From NCBI GenBank assembly GCA_025331445.1, contig JAIWNE010000053.1:62001-126000 (forward strand): a stretch of DNA of 64,000 nucleotides, written 5' to 3'. Shown here piece after piece: positions 23,820-34,887 of the stretch. Made by a program: the position numbers and the translations under genes. Positions within the stretch are counted from its first letter, which is position 1. Each line of letters begins with the position of its first letter. This DNA comes from Blakeslea trispora. Lineage: Eukaryota; Mucoromycota; Mucoromycetes; Mucorales; Choanephoraceae. The notes beneath the pieces are model-generated. The model was not told the origin of the DNA. It worked only from the letters and a program-made list of their open reading frames with translations, and made no database searches.

Positions 23820-25921
23820 TTAGTTGATACTTCTCTTTCGTCCCTTAAATAATTCTTGGCGCAAAGCGTACTTTTGAACTTTGCCTATTGCAGGTGTCAA
23901 CATTGTCACTCACTTGTATTAATTCACAGAAGCCTTACCGGTGCTACAGATAAAGTAGAAAGTTAGTCAAACTCTTCAACTTTCTTTCTTTTAAATGCAA
24001 TTATTCTCACCTAGTTTTAGGTATAGTTTCTTTAAAAATCACTTTGCTTGGACACTAGTCAAGTAAACATCTTTTCTTCTGAATTGTTGTTTTCAAAAAT
24101 AGATACCTTGTAACCTGCAATCAATCTTTTGCAATGTTGAATGACCGTTTTTTCATCTAGACTATTGCCCTTTTTAATCACAACAAATGCTACAGGTCGC
24201 TCACCCCATTTCTCATCAGGCCCTGCAACAACAGAGCTACAGAAAGGATAGAATAAGGATGATAGAATCTTGAAGAAAATGCCAGCATGTTCTTACCATT
24301 CTAAAACCTCATCTAACTGTACAATTGTATTTTCAACTTCGAGTGAGCTGATGTTTTCACCTCCAGAGATGATAATGTCTTTTTTGCGGTCTACAATCTC
24401 AATCGATCCATCTGGATTACGAATACCGAGATCACCTGTCCAGAAATATCCATTTCTAAAGGCTTTTTTTGTTTCTTCGGGATCATTGTAATATCCCTTC
24501 ATGACAAGATTTCCAGCAAAACAAACCTCACCAACAGTGCTTCCGTCTGGTCTGACATCCATACCGTCATTATCCAAAACCCGAACCTCATCTGAAGTAA
24601 CAATATTAAAGCCTGGTCTAGCCAACAGCTTGAGCTGCTCTTCCTCGGTGTAATTGCGTAAAAGAGAATGATCGTAGCTAGTAACTATTGGTCCATATGT
24701 TTCCGTCAATCCATAAACCTGTGTTGGCATCAAGTTCAGTGCCTTCATTCGCCTGATTAAAGTAGTTGATAGCACCGAACCTATCATTAATTGATAAGCC
24801 ATCATGTCCATTCAAAGAATGGGCTCATATTTCGTTCAAAACAAGCTTACCACCACTAAATACAGTTACAGGATGAGCTAGGCGAGAGGCGTTTTCATGG
24901 TTACAAATCTCATTTTGGACTGTTGGAGCTCCATTATAATGGTTCACATTATGGTACTTTAAAAGTTCCCAAATTTGTGCGTAATCCATTTTGTCCAGCA
25001 TGATTTGTGTTCCACCAACAGCAACAATGGCCCAAGGAAATCCCCAACCTAGATATCATGGTAAGTTTTAAAGAAAAAATACATGTTTTGGAAGATAATG
25101 TACCATTGCAGTGAAACATAGGTAACGTCCACAAGAATCTCGTATCTGAAGATAGTTTGCTGTGTATAATCATACCTATGGCCATCATATACAGCCCTCG
25201 ATAACTTGCCATGACACCTTTTGGTCTTCCTGTTGATCCGGAAGTATAATTAATAGAGATAGTCTCGTTTTCATCTGCTACTGAAGGCAATTCATCCCAC
25301 GAAAACTTGGGCTCAGTAGTTGCTAGTAATATCTCATATGGGTCATGTTGAGGCCCAGTGCTATGATCAGCTTCAATGATTTTGATTGAATTGATTAGCT
25401 GCCGAGATATGCGTTCCACAAATTCTCTCTGTACTATAAGAACGGATACACCAGAATGTTGAATGATATATTCGATTTCTTCTGTGCCGAGCCTGGTATT
25501 GATAGGCACTATGATGGCACCCACGGCAGGTATAGCAAACTGAGCTTCTAGATTGGGTGCAATATTCTGACAAAGAACGCCTACACGCTCACCTTGCTGT
25601 ACATTGTATTGGCTAATTAAAGCATTGGCAAGTTTTTTTACACGTTCAGAAAGCTCCCTATAAGTATACTGCTTATCGCCATAGATCACGGCTGTGTTAG
25701 AGGCATAGACCATAGCGCTTCTCAAGAGGAAACTGAGAGGATCCAATTTTGATAAATGCAGCGTTTGATCAGGTCTTCGGTTGATACGTACTTTGAAAAA
25801 GTTGAGTTAGAAAAACAGCTATTGTTTGATTAAATCATACATTACATGATTCAAAGTGATGATTTCCTGTAGGCATCAAGTGATGTTTTATTAGCCCTAA
25901 GCGCTTTGAACCTTTTGACAT
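23820..25921 (-). CDS. Acyl-CoA synthetase / AMP-binding ligase
   Basis: ANL-superfamily ligase of 562 residues that would adenylate a carboxylic acid and transfer it to CoA. Eight exons: 25921-25846, 25790-25104, 25048-24851, 24780-24297, 24236-24107, 24055-24012, 23943-23939 (5 nt) and 23884-23820. Motifs in order: YTSGSTGRPKGV (P-loop), LPMFHCNGWGFPW, GAPTV, VYGLTETYGP, GYFWTGDLG, DRKKDIIISGGENIS and PKTSTGKVQKYALR with the catalytic Lys. The last motif is correct only if the 5-nt exon is included. The YxxP/WGFPW pattern resembles plant AAE/BZO1-type and short- to medium-chain acyl ligases. The C-terminus (GRKRSIN) has no obvious PTS1, so a cytosolic or mitochondrial site is likely. Substrate unknown. 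Confidence 0.93.
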
Positions 25922-27903
25922 TTCTAATTTGAAAAACAAAATGAAAAACGTGTAATTGTTCAATGAATCAGGAGAGCATGTCTTTTGTATCGTATAATTT
26001 CCCATCACCTTAGTGGCGTTTGAAATTGAGCAATAACTCTAAATGCCTATGGGAAGACTCAATGCAGGAACATACCTCAATTCAATTTTTGAGCGTGTAA
26101 ACACACATATTGGTTTAAAATATGCTGCTTGCCTGTATCATTTCAAAACCAATCTGCTTACTCAATTGAAGTATGGTGTCCTAACACAGTTTTCCAACTA
26201 TTGTCTTTCTCGAATGCGCATTAAATGACCAACAAAAGAAATATGGTTTCACAACGAAAATCTTAAAAGGGCTCATGATAAACAGCAACATAAACAGTTA
26301 AAATTTTCCAATTCATTACTATAACCGTGTGTGTGTGTGTGTGTGAAAAGCAAAGCGCCAAACCTGAGAATCATTGTTACATTTCTCTTAGCATCAATCG
26401 TCAATGAGCTCTGTGAGTTGATGCAAATATTTTCTTCAGTAGCTTATCATTCATATGCGGAAAGCGAGTTAAAACAATTTTAGCAAAAAAAAGCAAAGTG
26501 AAGTCATTTCTCTCTTTCAATTAAGACAAGTGTACAGAATGCTACAAAAAGCTTACATGAGAAGAAATTATCTTATTTGTAGTTCTTGGAGAGTTATTTG
26601 TGTTGCACCTTGCCTTGTATCAGTGATCAACTAAGAGATACGTTTGAACAAGTAAGGCATTTCAATTGAGTAATTCTTTTGATTACAATTACAGGTTTAT
26701 CAATAAAAATATCTAAATCTTCCTAATTGTAGAAAGATCACATAAATCTAACTGCATAAGTACTAGGTTTGCTCCAGGTATTGCTTTTTCGATTAACCTT
26801 GTAGATCCATTTACTTCTTTTTTTTTTCAACTGTGAGACAAGACAAGGTGACTTCTATACCGACTAGAGAAAGTATCCAAGCTGTCTCTAAGTTTGTCCG
26901 AGTCGGAGCTTATAACAATAGTTACTTTGCCTGAAAGGTTGGTGTTATAGAACAAGACGACTTCTTCTGCTGTAGTCTTCTATGCAAAGTTGAACACTTG
27001 TTTGCTTATCTTGGATTCCTTTTGGCATCGAAAAAAAGTAGGAAAAAACATTTAGCCTTGGTTTTTTTGTAAAAATTTTGAGAAACGTGCCTACAAGGAA
27101 TTGGACAAGGCATGAAGAGTGTTAATAGCTTGTGAAACTAGTTAACAGATTATTTTCACATTTGAGTTTTATATATGTATCAAAAGATCCTTTTAAAAGA
27201 TTCAAATATGGTTCTTGCAAGTCTTCATTTTGGTACAGTTAACATCAAGTGGGGCAAGTATATGCTTTCGATTTCTTATCGTAATAACCAATGTCAAAAG
27301 TTTATATATGTATATTATTGGAATATCCTAATGCTTACTTTGGATGAATCTGCTGCAATGCTTCTTTTTTTGAAGGAGCACCAATATTAAATGAAGTGTA
27401 AGAATTCAATGGTGGAAGAGAAAAGACAATGCACTCCCTCTGATGTATTACCTCCGAAAGACGGTTAAAGATTTTGCCGCAAGTAATTTTACAAATTCTT
27501 CATTTTAACTAGATTCTTTTCTCCATATGTCCTCTCAGTATCTTTCTTTTGAACAACGAGCTAGTCTGCTTCTCTATCCATCAGCATCCATTAATTGATA
27601 CTCTTTATTTGTCTAATGTTTATTTTATTCATTAAATGTCTAAATTTTAAGTTGATGTACAATACAGACAGGTAGATACTCGTGCCTTCAGTTCGATTTA
27701 CTGTGCTAGCTCTTCAGATGCTAAAGAGTAATGCTATTTAAGCAATCGTGTTGAGGTTAAAATCATCAACTAATATGCAAACAACAGAAGAAAACCTTAA
27801 AAAGCGAGAGAGAAAAGCGGCGTTTCGAATCTGGATCGACCCTGTTACAATAAAAAAAAAAGAGTTATTTCCTCCTTCTCTCTTTTTTCTTTCAAAAAGC
27901 AAC
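25922..27903. other. Gene-poor divergent spacer
   Basis: Two kilobases between the starts of the acyl-CoA synthetase (-) and copper-fist gene (+). Short frames (26043-26228, 27175-27390, 27738-27953) have no recognised content. A small (GT)n run lies at 26325-26345. Broken coding-like stretches near 26.9-27.4 kb may be old mobile DNA. Confidence 0.45.
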
Positions 27904-29158
27904 ATGCTTGTAAATGGTGAAAAATGGGCCTGCGGTAATTCATTTTCGCTCAAGCCAAAGAATGCAATTCATTACTAATCGAGTTTCTGTTAGAAACCTG
28001 CATTAAAGTAAACTACAATGGCTTTGTGAATTAAACGTGTTTATTGATTTGTGTTTAGGGTCATAGAGCTACTCATTGCAAACACACTGATCGCAAGCTA
28101 GTACTTGTGAAGAAGAAAGGAAGGCCTTCAACACAATGTAAGCGTTGCAAAGAGCTCAGAATCATTCGTCAGCTTCATGTCAAGTGTAACTGCAAAGAGA
28201 AAGGTAATAGCAGCTAAAGCATATGAGGTGATTTAAGCTAACTATCTTGAAGATGGTAAGATTCAAGGGCCTACAAAAAGACATGTGACCATCAATTCGA
28301 GTGCACCAGCCAGTAAGTTACAGCAATAAGAAGAAAGATCATTTGATTTGTATTTCTCATGTTCTAAATAAAGTTGCCAAAAAGAAACAATTGGAGACTT
28401 TGAGGCTTATTGCACCGAAGCAGAAAGATGCAATCACTAGTTGCTGTAGCAACAAAAATACACCTCTAAAGCAAACCCATCAAAACGCACCATTACCTTT
28501 ACCTACTGTCCTACAACCTTCTGTATCGCTATCAATCCCCATCTCATTACAGCCATCATCTCAATTACCTTTATCAGTATCTATGTCATCATCAACACTT
28601 GTACAGTCAACAACAATCCCATCATTCAATTCTGCTGTTATTGCTCCAGAATCTGACACAACACAAACAACAGCATCTAAATCTTCCTGCTGCTCTAAGA
28701 AAACATCCTGTTGTTCTAATAATTCAAAAAAGTCCATGTCTGATTTGGATATAGCACCTAATAGTTCTGATAGAGAAACATACTCTGGTCTAGAGTCAGT
28801 ACCTTTACCACATATACCTCCGCCCACTTCATGTTGTGGGCCTCCCTCCAAAAATCAACAAGGAGAGATCATTCGAGTTGTAACCTGTCGTTGTGGTGAT
28901 TCATGTGCCTGTATTGGCTGTGATGCACATCCTTCAAGAGCAATGAAGGACCAAAAAAGCGACGTATATATTGGATTTGACAGTAAAAACCGACTATCCA
29001 TTTCGTCTATAGTTGTTTCTGAAAATGACCAAGTACAACAAGAGCCTTCATCTTTACTAATAGAAAATGGCATCTCATTTTGTGGATGCGGTTGCTCAAA
29101 AACGTTTGAAGAGTGCTCTGGTTGCTTTCAAGGCTTTTTGTGTCAAGATTATCATTAA
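27904..29158 (+). CDS. Copper-fist transcription factor (Ace1/Mac1/Cuf1 family)
   Basis: 344-residue copper-responsive regulator in five exons: 27904-27934, 27994-28007 (14 nt), 28059-28203, 28253-28312 and 28374-29158. The N-terminal copper fist reads MLVNGEKWACETCIKGHR, then CKH: the zinc ligands are C-x2-C-x8-C-x-H, and KKGRP at about residues 38-42 is the minor-groove hook. The ligand pair C-E-T-C and the GHR motif straddle the 14-nt exon. The body is Ser/Thr/Pro-rich with several Cys pairs (SCCSNK, SSCCSKKTSCCSNN, TSCCGPP). Two Cys clusters follow: CRCGDSCACIGCDAHP and, at the C-terminus, FCGCGCSKTFEECSGC. Such clusters bind Cu(I) in Cuf1/Mac1-type regulators. Whether it activates uptake or detoxification genes cannot be read from the sequence. 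Confidence 0.92.
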
Positions 29159-29182
29159 AAAAAAACGATGATTTTATTATAA

Positions 29183-30386
29183 TTATTTATGGCGCTTATT
29201 CCCACTACTGTGGTTGGGCCTGATATGGCTAGGAGAAGGGGATCTAGGTGGATAATATTGTTGTTGTGGTATCTGTAACTGTTGCTGATTATAGAAGAAC
29301 TGTTGTTGTTGTTGTTGTTGTTGTTGTTGATAAGGATCATAGTACATAGCATGCGCAGATAATGGTCTAGATTGATGCGATGGTTTCTTTCTTTGCTGTT
29401 GCTCTAATTGTTGAAAGCTGATGTTGTGTGATCCTGGCTCCGGCAATTTACCGAGCAGCCCCTCAATCTTTACATTAGATGTATCTATCTTTGGCTTTCC
29501 TCTCTTTGAATCTGCCTTTTCTTGCTCTAATTGCTTCAACAAGTCCATACCGGACATGCTCTTGTTTTGATGATGGTAAAATGGCTGGTAAGAGGCGCGA
29601 TGATTTCGATGTTGTTGTTGTTGTTGCTGCATATACTGGAATTGTGCTAATTGAGCTTGATGATACTGTTGTTGGTAATGAAGGTGCTGTAAGTGACTAC
29701 CTTCTACTAGGTTTAATACAGGGCCTGTATTAGAGTTCTCTGATACTAGTGCTCTATCATCATCATCATAGTTGTAACTGTCATACATATCTTGTTGACT
29801 GAGGAAACTGTTGTTCGTGTTATAATATAGAGGTACATCATCATCTTGGTCATACGCAGCTACGTTCTTATACATCTCTCCTTGCTGCCCCTCATTGTCC
29901 CTAGGGCTTATCTCATCCTCCTCCTCTTCTTCTATCATTAATTTTTGTCAGTGACAAAGAATAATCAATTCATTGTTATGCAACAATACATACCATCGTC
30001 ACTTGGTAGAGGTTGACTCTTCATTTGCTTAGGATGCTTTGACCTTAATGCGACTTTGGTGCGAGGCTTGGATTTTGATTCTACATCCGAATCGTCCGAA
30101 TTGTCTTCCTCTTCATCTTCGTCTTCATCTTCGTCATCACTAGGCACAATTTGTCTGTTGCGAGTCTTTTTATCTAAAACAGAGCATAAGTCTATTAACA
30201 AAATTAGACACTTTTTTCGCTCCTCTTACCATGCTTCTGCAATTGCTGGTTTTTAATCAGCTCAGGTGTAGGTACTTTCAGTTCCAAAGAGACATGGCTG
30301 TTGAAATCAATAGCGAGGTTATCAATAGACATTTGACCAATAGTTAAGAAAAAGAGAATAAGCAAAACAGATTTTTGAGTTGACAT
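29183..30386 (-). CDS. Unrecognised Gln-rich, acidic protein with signal-like N-terminus
   Basis: 361 residues in three exons (30386-30230, 30173-29994, 29931-29183). Residues about 6-24 (SVLLILFFLTIGQMSIDNL) form a hydrophobic segment that could be a signal peptide or anchor. Then come a basic stretch (KKTRNRQ), a long Asp/Glu block of about 20 residues, Lys/Ser-rich sequence, a second acidic run, and a Gln/His/Tyr-rich C-terminal half with short poly-Gln tracts. A small predicted helix MDLLKQLEQEKADS is the only ordered-looking part. No family is recognised. Its stop lies 24 bases from the stop of the convergent copper-fist gene, so the mRNAs must overlap. All three junctions keep the frame, which supports a real gene. 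Confidence 0.7.
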
Positions 30387-33300
30387 GCATTATATTTATT
30401 TTTAAAACATGTTTAAAGGAGGAGATTGAAGGAGTTTCCATGATTACACAAACAACGTTTTAGTTTGTATTTTTAGAAATAGAATTGGTTTATTTTTGCC
30501 CATAACATGTTGTAACATGCATACATCCAATGAGTTTTACTAGGGCAATACAAGTTTGTTCTCTTTAAAGCCTACATGCCTCGCTCTAGGCTTGTAGTAC
30601 AACACATGCCATGCTACCAAGATGCTGTAACAATGAAATCGATTTCTGTAATTGATATTTCTTCCAGAGCAGTAGGTCGTGTATGTATTAAAGAAGAATT
30701 GACTAATACTCTTTATGCCTATCTTCCAATGGCTTTTCTGCAATCTCCTTGTTGAAGGGATTCTAGTTGTAAGCGAGCACCTTATTAGCGGTGACACTGA
30801 ATGGCTTGGATGATTATGTTTTGCTTTATTTTTTTTTATTAACGTATTCGTTGTGGAACTTTGCAACTAAGAAAGCTTTCTTTAGAAAAGTGACTTAAAA
30901 TAGCCGCATTCCCCGAATAAAGTGGTCGGTATCAAAACCATAAGTCAGACCGAGCTAAGTAATGATTATTGAGGATAGCTATATTCTTTATGCAAAGGCG
31001 TAGCTTCCTTGAAGCAAAAGAAACAATCAATAGACAGTAATACAGGTTTTTTTTTTTTAATTTCGCAAAATTAACTTCATAAAGAAAAAATAAAGAGCCC
31101 ATTTCCTGTTTAATTTTTGCGCCTCTAAACTTTCAATTAGCGCACCAATAACAACATTTAATACATCGGGAGAAATAAACAGCTTAAAGATTTTAGCTTT
31201 CATTATCCTCATTTTGGACAAAGGTGTGATGACTCATTGTTGCAAATTCAATTATTGCTATCAAAAACGAAATCGAGTAGATCGAGTTAAACAAATAATA
31301 GCTATAAACACAGATATAGTAGAATGCAGAACAACTAGTCAATATACACCTTTAATGACTACAATAGTAATCAACTGTATTCGGCAACGATGATCAATAA
31401 AATTAATCCAATACTCACTAATATACAGTCAAAATGTATAAAAGGTCCTTTTCTCTTTTTCATTGTTGAGCTATTCCGAGACAGCATACATCATCAAGCT
31501 GATTTTTCCTTTGCTATATTCGATTTCAAAAATGCTTAAAAGGCAACTCGCTTTCATCCTTTTTTTTATGGTTGGGAAGAAAGAGCTGTTGAGTGTGAGC
31601 AAACAGCACAGCACCCTTGAAAGAAAGGGCAAACGAAAGATACATAAGGCAGACGATGTCTAAGTAAAGTATGTAGATCAGCATTTGTTTTGATTATTTA
31701 GGCGTAACTGATAGTGAGCAAGCTAAAGGTCGACTCACAAGCAGAAAATATAGCAGTAAAAGATTGTTGATTGGGGCGTTTTCTATGGTATGCAGTTTCT
31801 GTCTAACCATTTAAGTGAAGATTAAATTGTGGTACAAGGAATTAAAAAAATGTATGAAAGAGATGAAGGAGACAATATTAGTTGACTTTGATTTATCTTG
31901 CAAATAGCTTGGAGGTCAGCAGCTACGAAGAGAATTCTGAGCATTATATCTATCTCTGCATGACCATTATGCTTTGAGTCACAAGCTTTTATATCAAGCT
32001 CGAGATAAAGACAATACAATATGAGACCCTTTTTAATTCCAGAAGCAAGTTGTAACCAAAAAAGAACGGAGGTAGGTTTGTTCAACAACATAGTAGCTTT
32101 CTATCAACAGTATTTGGTCAATACATGTAATTAGGTCACAAACATTTTAGTTCAGCAGGGACAATTAGATTGACTGTGCGCCAGCATTACCAATGCGGCA
32201 CATATGGACACAAGCCATATGGACACTAACGCTTACTATAACTTTTATTTAGAGAGAGCCATAGTCGATGTTTTGGTAGCTGTTGATCTTAATAAAGAAC
32301 TGATGGCTTTTAAGCAGTGTCTTGTCTTTTATTAGCTGTGTGAAATCAAAGATTCTAATGACAATGACAGATAGTATTCAGTAACAGCCATTGTAGGATT
32401 AGTTATCGACAAGTAATTGACAAACCATAGCTCAGTTTGTGTTTAGCCAACAAATGAGAAGCACAACTGATGAAGGCTACATATGGACTAGTTTGATAAC
32501 AAGTGCAACCAAGCAAAGTGTATATTCACTAGGAAATATAAGCAAGCTCCTCAACAAAGGATTGCTTTTAGACAAAGGGTAGCATATCCTTTTTTTTTGC
32601 ATTTCTTCTATCTTCGATTGCATCAGTTATTGTTATGTCTTGTCCAAAGAAAGTCGCCATTTAAATTCAAGTAGGGTTTAGTTATTGAGATGGATTCGAT
32701 CGCACTAATTAGAACCCTTGAATACAAAACGAAAAGGTGCCTCACCGTTTAGAAGTCAGCGAACAGTCTTGCAGCAAACGCTGGCTTGGTTCAATTGTTG
32801 TCTTGGTAATTCAAAAATGATCATATGGTCTTTCCCAAGATTATCCATGGGATCAAAACTATTTGCTGTCAATCTTGCAAGTGATCTATCAAGTAAATTG
32901 ATTTGTAAAAGAGCACATAGAAATCAATGTTGTATTTGCTTGGGGCAGTTGATTCTGAAGGTGGGTCGAAATGGAACATCTTTCCCTTTCTACACTTGTA
33001 AAGAAAGTAACCAAGTTGTTGGGAATAAGCAGTACAAAAATACTCAAACATATACTACTTCAAGACATAGTTCGTTTAAAGTAGAAAAGACATGTTAAAA
33101 AAAAAGATGGGAACAAAAGCCTCAAAAGCCGCTGATCAAGAACTTTTTGTAAGCATTTTGGCTACTATCCTTTGATGTATATATTTATCAGTATCACCAT
33201 TCATTTTAACACCAAGTCTTACACCAGGTTGTTGTTTGCTTGATTTATTTTGAACATGTTACATTTCCTTTTAGTTTTATATGGCCAAACCCCTTAGTGA

Positions 33301-34454
33301 AACCAAAAGGGAGAAGCAAAAGCTGTTTAGTCATACTAGTCTCAACCGTATACTATTGTATCTTACCAAATGACTATAATTGGAAAGCAAAAAATCATTT
33401 TCTTAGGGTAGTTGTTTATTTCTTTGGATACAACTGCCGGATATATCTCAATATAGTTTATTCAAATATTTTCCTTTATTAAGTAATTTCATCAGATAGC
33501 TGCTTTCACAGCGATCAATTCCCCTCTAAACGCCAATTTATTTTCTCCGCATCAAAAAGAAAAAGGATCCCGTGTAAGAAAAAAAAAAGAAGAAGTAAAG
33601 AATTGCTACACGCGGATGGCATATTTAAGGTAAATTGATGACACGACAGGATATATGTAATTTTCTATTGTATTTGACGAGGCATTGTTTTAAACTATAT
33701 GAGATCAACTTTAAAAATGAGTTGCCCATTTCTTTAGCTAGCTGATGTAATGTCGTACACGTAAAAACACGAAAAATTATTTAATCAGTAAAAGAAAAGG
33801 GATAAACATCTTTTGCTTGATTGGTTTCTAAAACACGATACATTGTTTAGCAACAAGGTTTTGGCATCATTATCTCCTCTTACAATTCTCTCTTCGAAGC
33901 ATAAAGTTGATGTATTTTGATTCCTTTTATCAATTTTTTCATCTCCCTTTTAAGTCTTCCATTGACATTTTCGAAAGATTCTATTCTTTAGAGCAAAAGT
34001 AACCTTGTGTTACCATCGGAACTTGAGGTACAATCAGATCCATCTGATTTATAAATGATCAAATGTTAAATTCCATAGATAATTCTGTCTATTGACACGA
34101 TCAGAATCAAAGAAGCCATCAAGCATCTGCATACATATACAAAAAAGCGACTATAAAAAGTCTTGTTGCTTAGGTTGTGTGAATCTAAACAGCAGTTGTT
34201 GTTATTCGTTTTTTATCTAGTTTAGTAATCTAATTTTTTCGGCGGATCTTTAATCATAAAATCTGATAACTCTCTATATCTGTAATACAGCTGCATCAGA
34301 GAAACTCAGGTTACCCATGTCATCGTTACTCAAAAAAATTAAAGAATGATCACTGGAACTTTTCTCCCTGAATTGTGTATAAATAGAGAAAGGAAAACTG
34401 GTACAACAAGTTTTGCAACAACCTTTCTTTCATCTTTTATCTATATACATATAA
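30387..34454. other. 4-kb gene-poor region
   Basis: No supported gene. Fragments such as 30540-30866 (-, 108 codons), 31463-31663 (+), 31822-32091 (-) and 32718-33098 (+, 126 codons) look coding-like but have no recognisable domain and sit among frequent stops. Old transposon sequence is the likeliest origin. The last 300 bases are the promoter side of the small membrane protein gene. Confidence 0.45.
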
Positions 34455-34887
34455 ATGCGCTGCTATACTGCTCATTCTTTATACCTTGCTATTTTGGCTA
34501 TTCTTGCAATCTCTGTTTCTGCAAAGTCCGTTGATCATGATCTGGTAAGACGATAGATAACAAAAAAAAAATGAGAGAGAAGAGTTGACTCTAACAATAT
34601 TGCCTTTGACTATATAGGTGAGTAATAACAATCTGGCTCACGGATACTTGTCACGTCGTGCTGAGGGTCATGGTGGTGCTGCCACTAATGCTACATCAGC
34701 TGCTCCAGTTCAAGTAAAAAAGAAGAAAGATCTTGGTCCTTATAGTAATCCTGAGATCCTTGCAGGAGGTACTCTTTTTTACATTGGTGTTGGTGTCACT
34801 GTTCTACTCTGGACAACTGGCAAAATTATTGATGTCAAGATCGAACGCCAAGAAAGATATGCTGAGAAGCTCGCTCATAGCATCTAG
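34455..34887 (+). CDS. Small single-pass membrane protein, unknown
   Basis: 119 residues in two exons (34455-34544, 34618-34887), junction phase 0. Residues 1-23 form a clear signal peptide (SLYLAILAILAISVSA). A short luminal part with one N-glycosylation sequon (NAT) and a basic KKKK patch follows. One transmembrane helix (GGTLFYIGVGVTVLLW, about residues 79-96) and a charged tail (KIIDVKIERQERYAEKLAHS) end the protein. The topology suggests a type I protein of the secretory pathway. I do not recognise the family. A sound intron and a good signal peptide argue that it is real. Confidence 0.7.
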
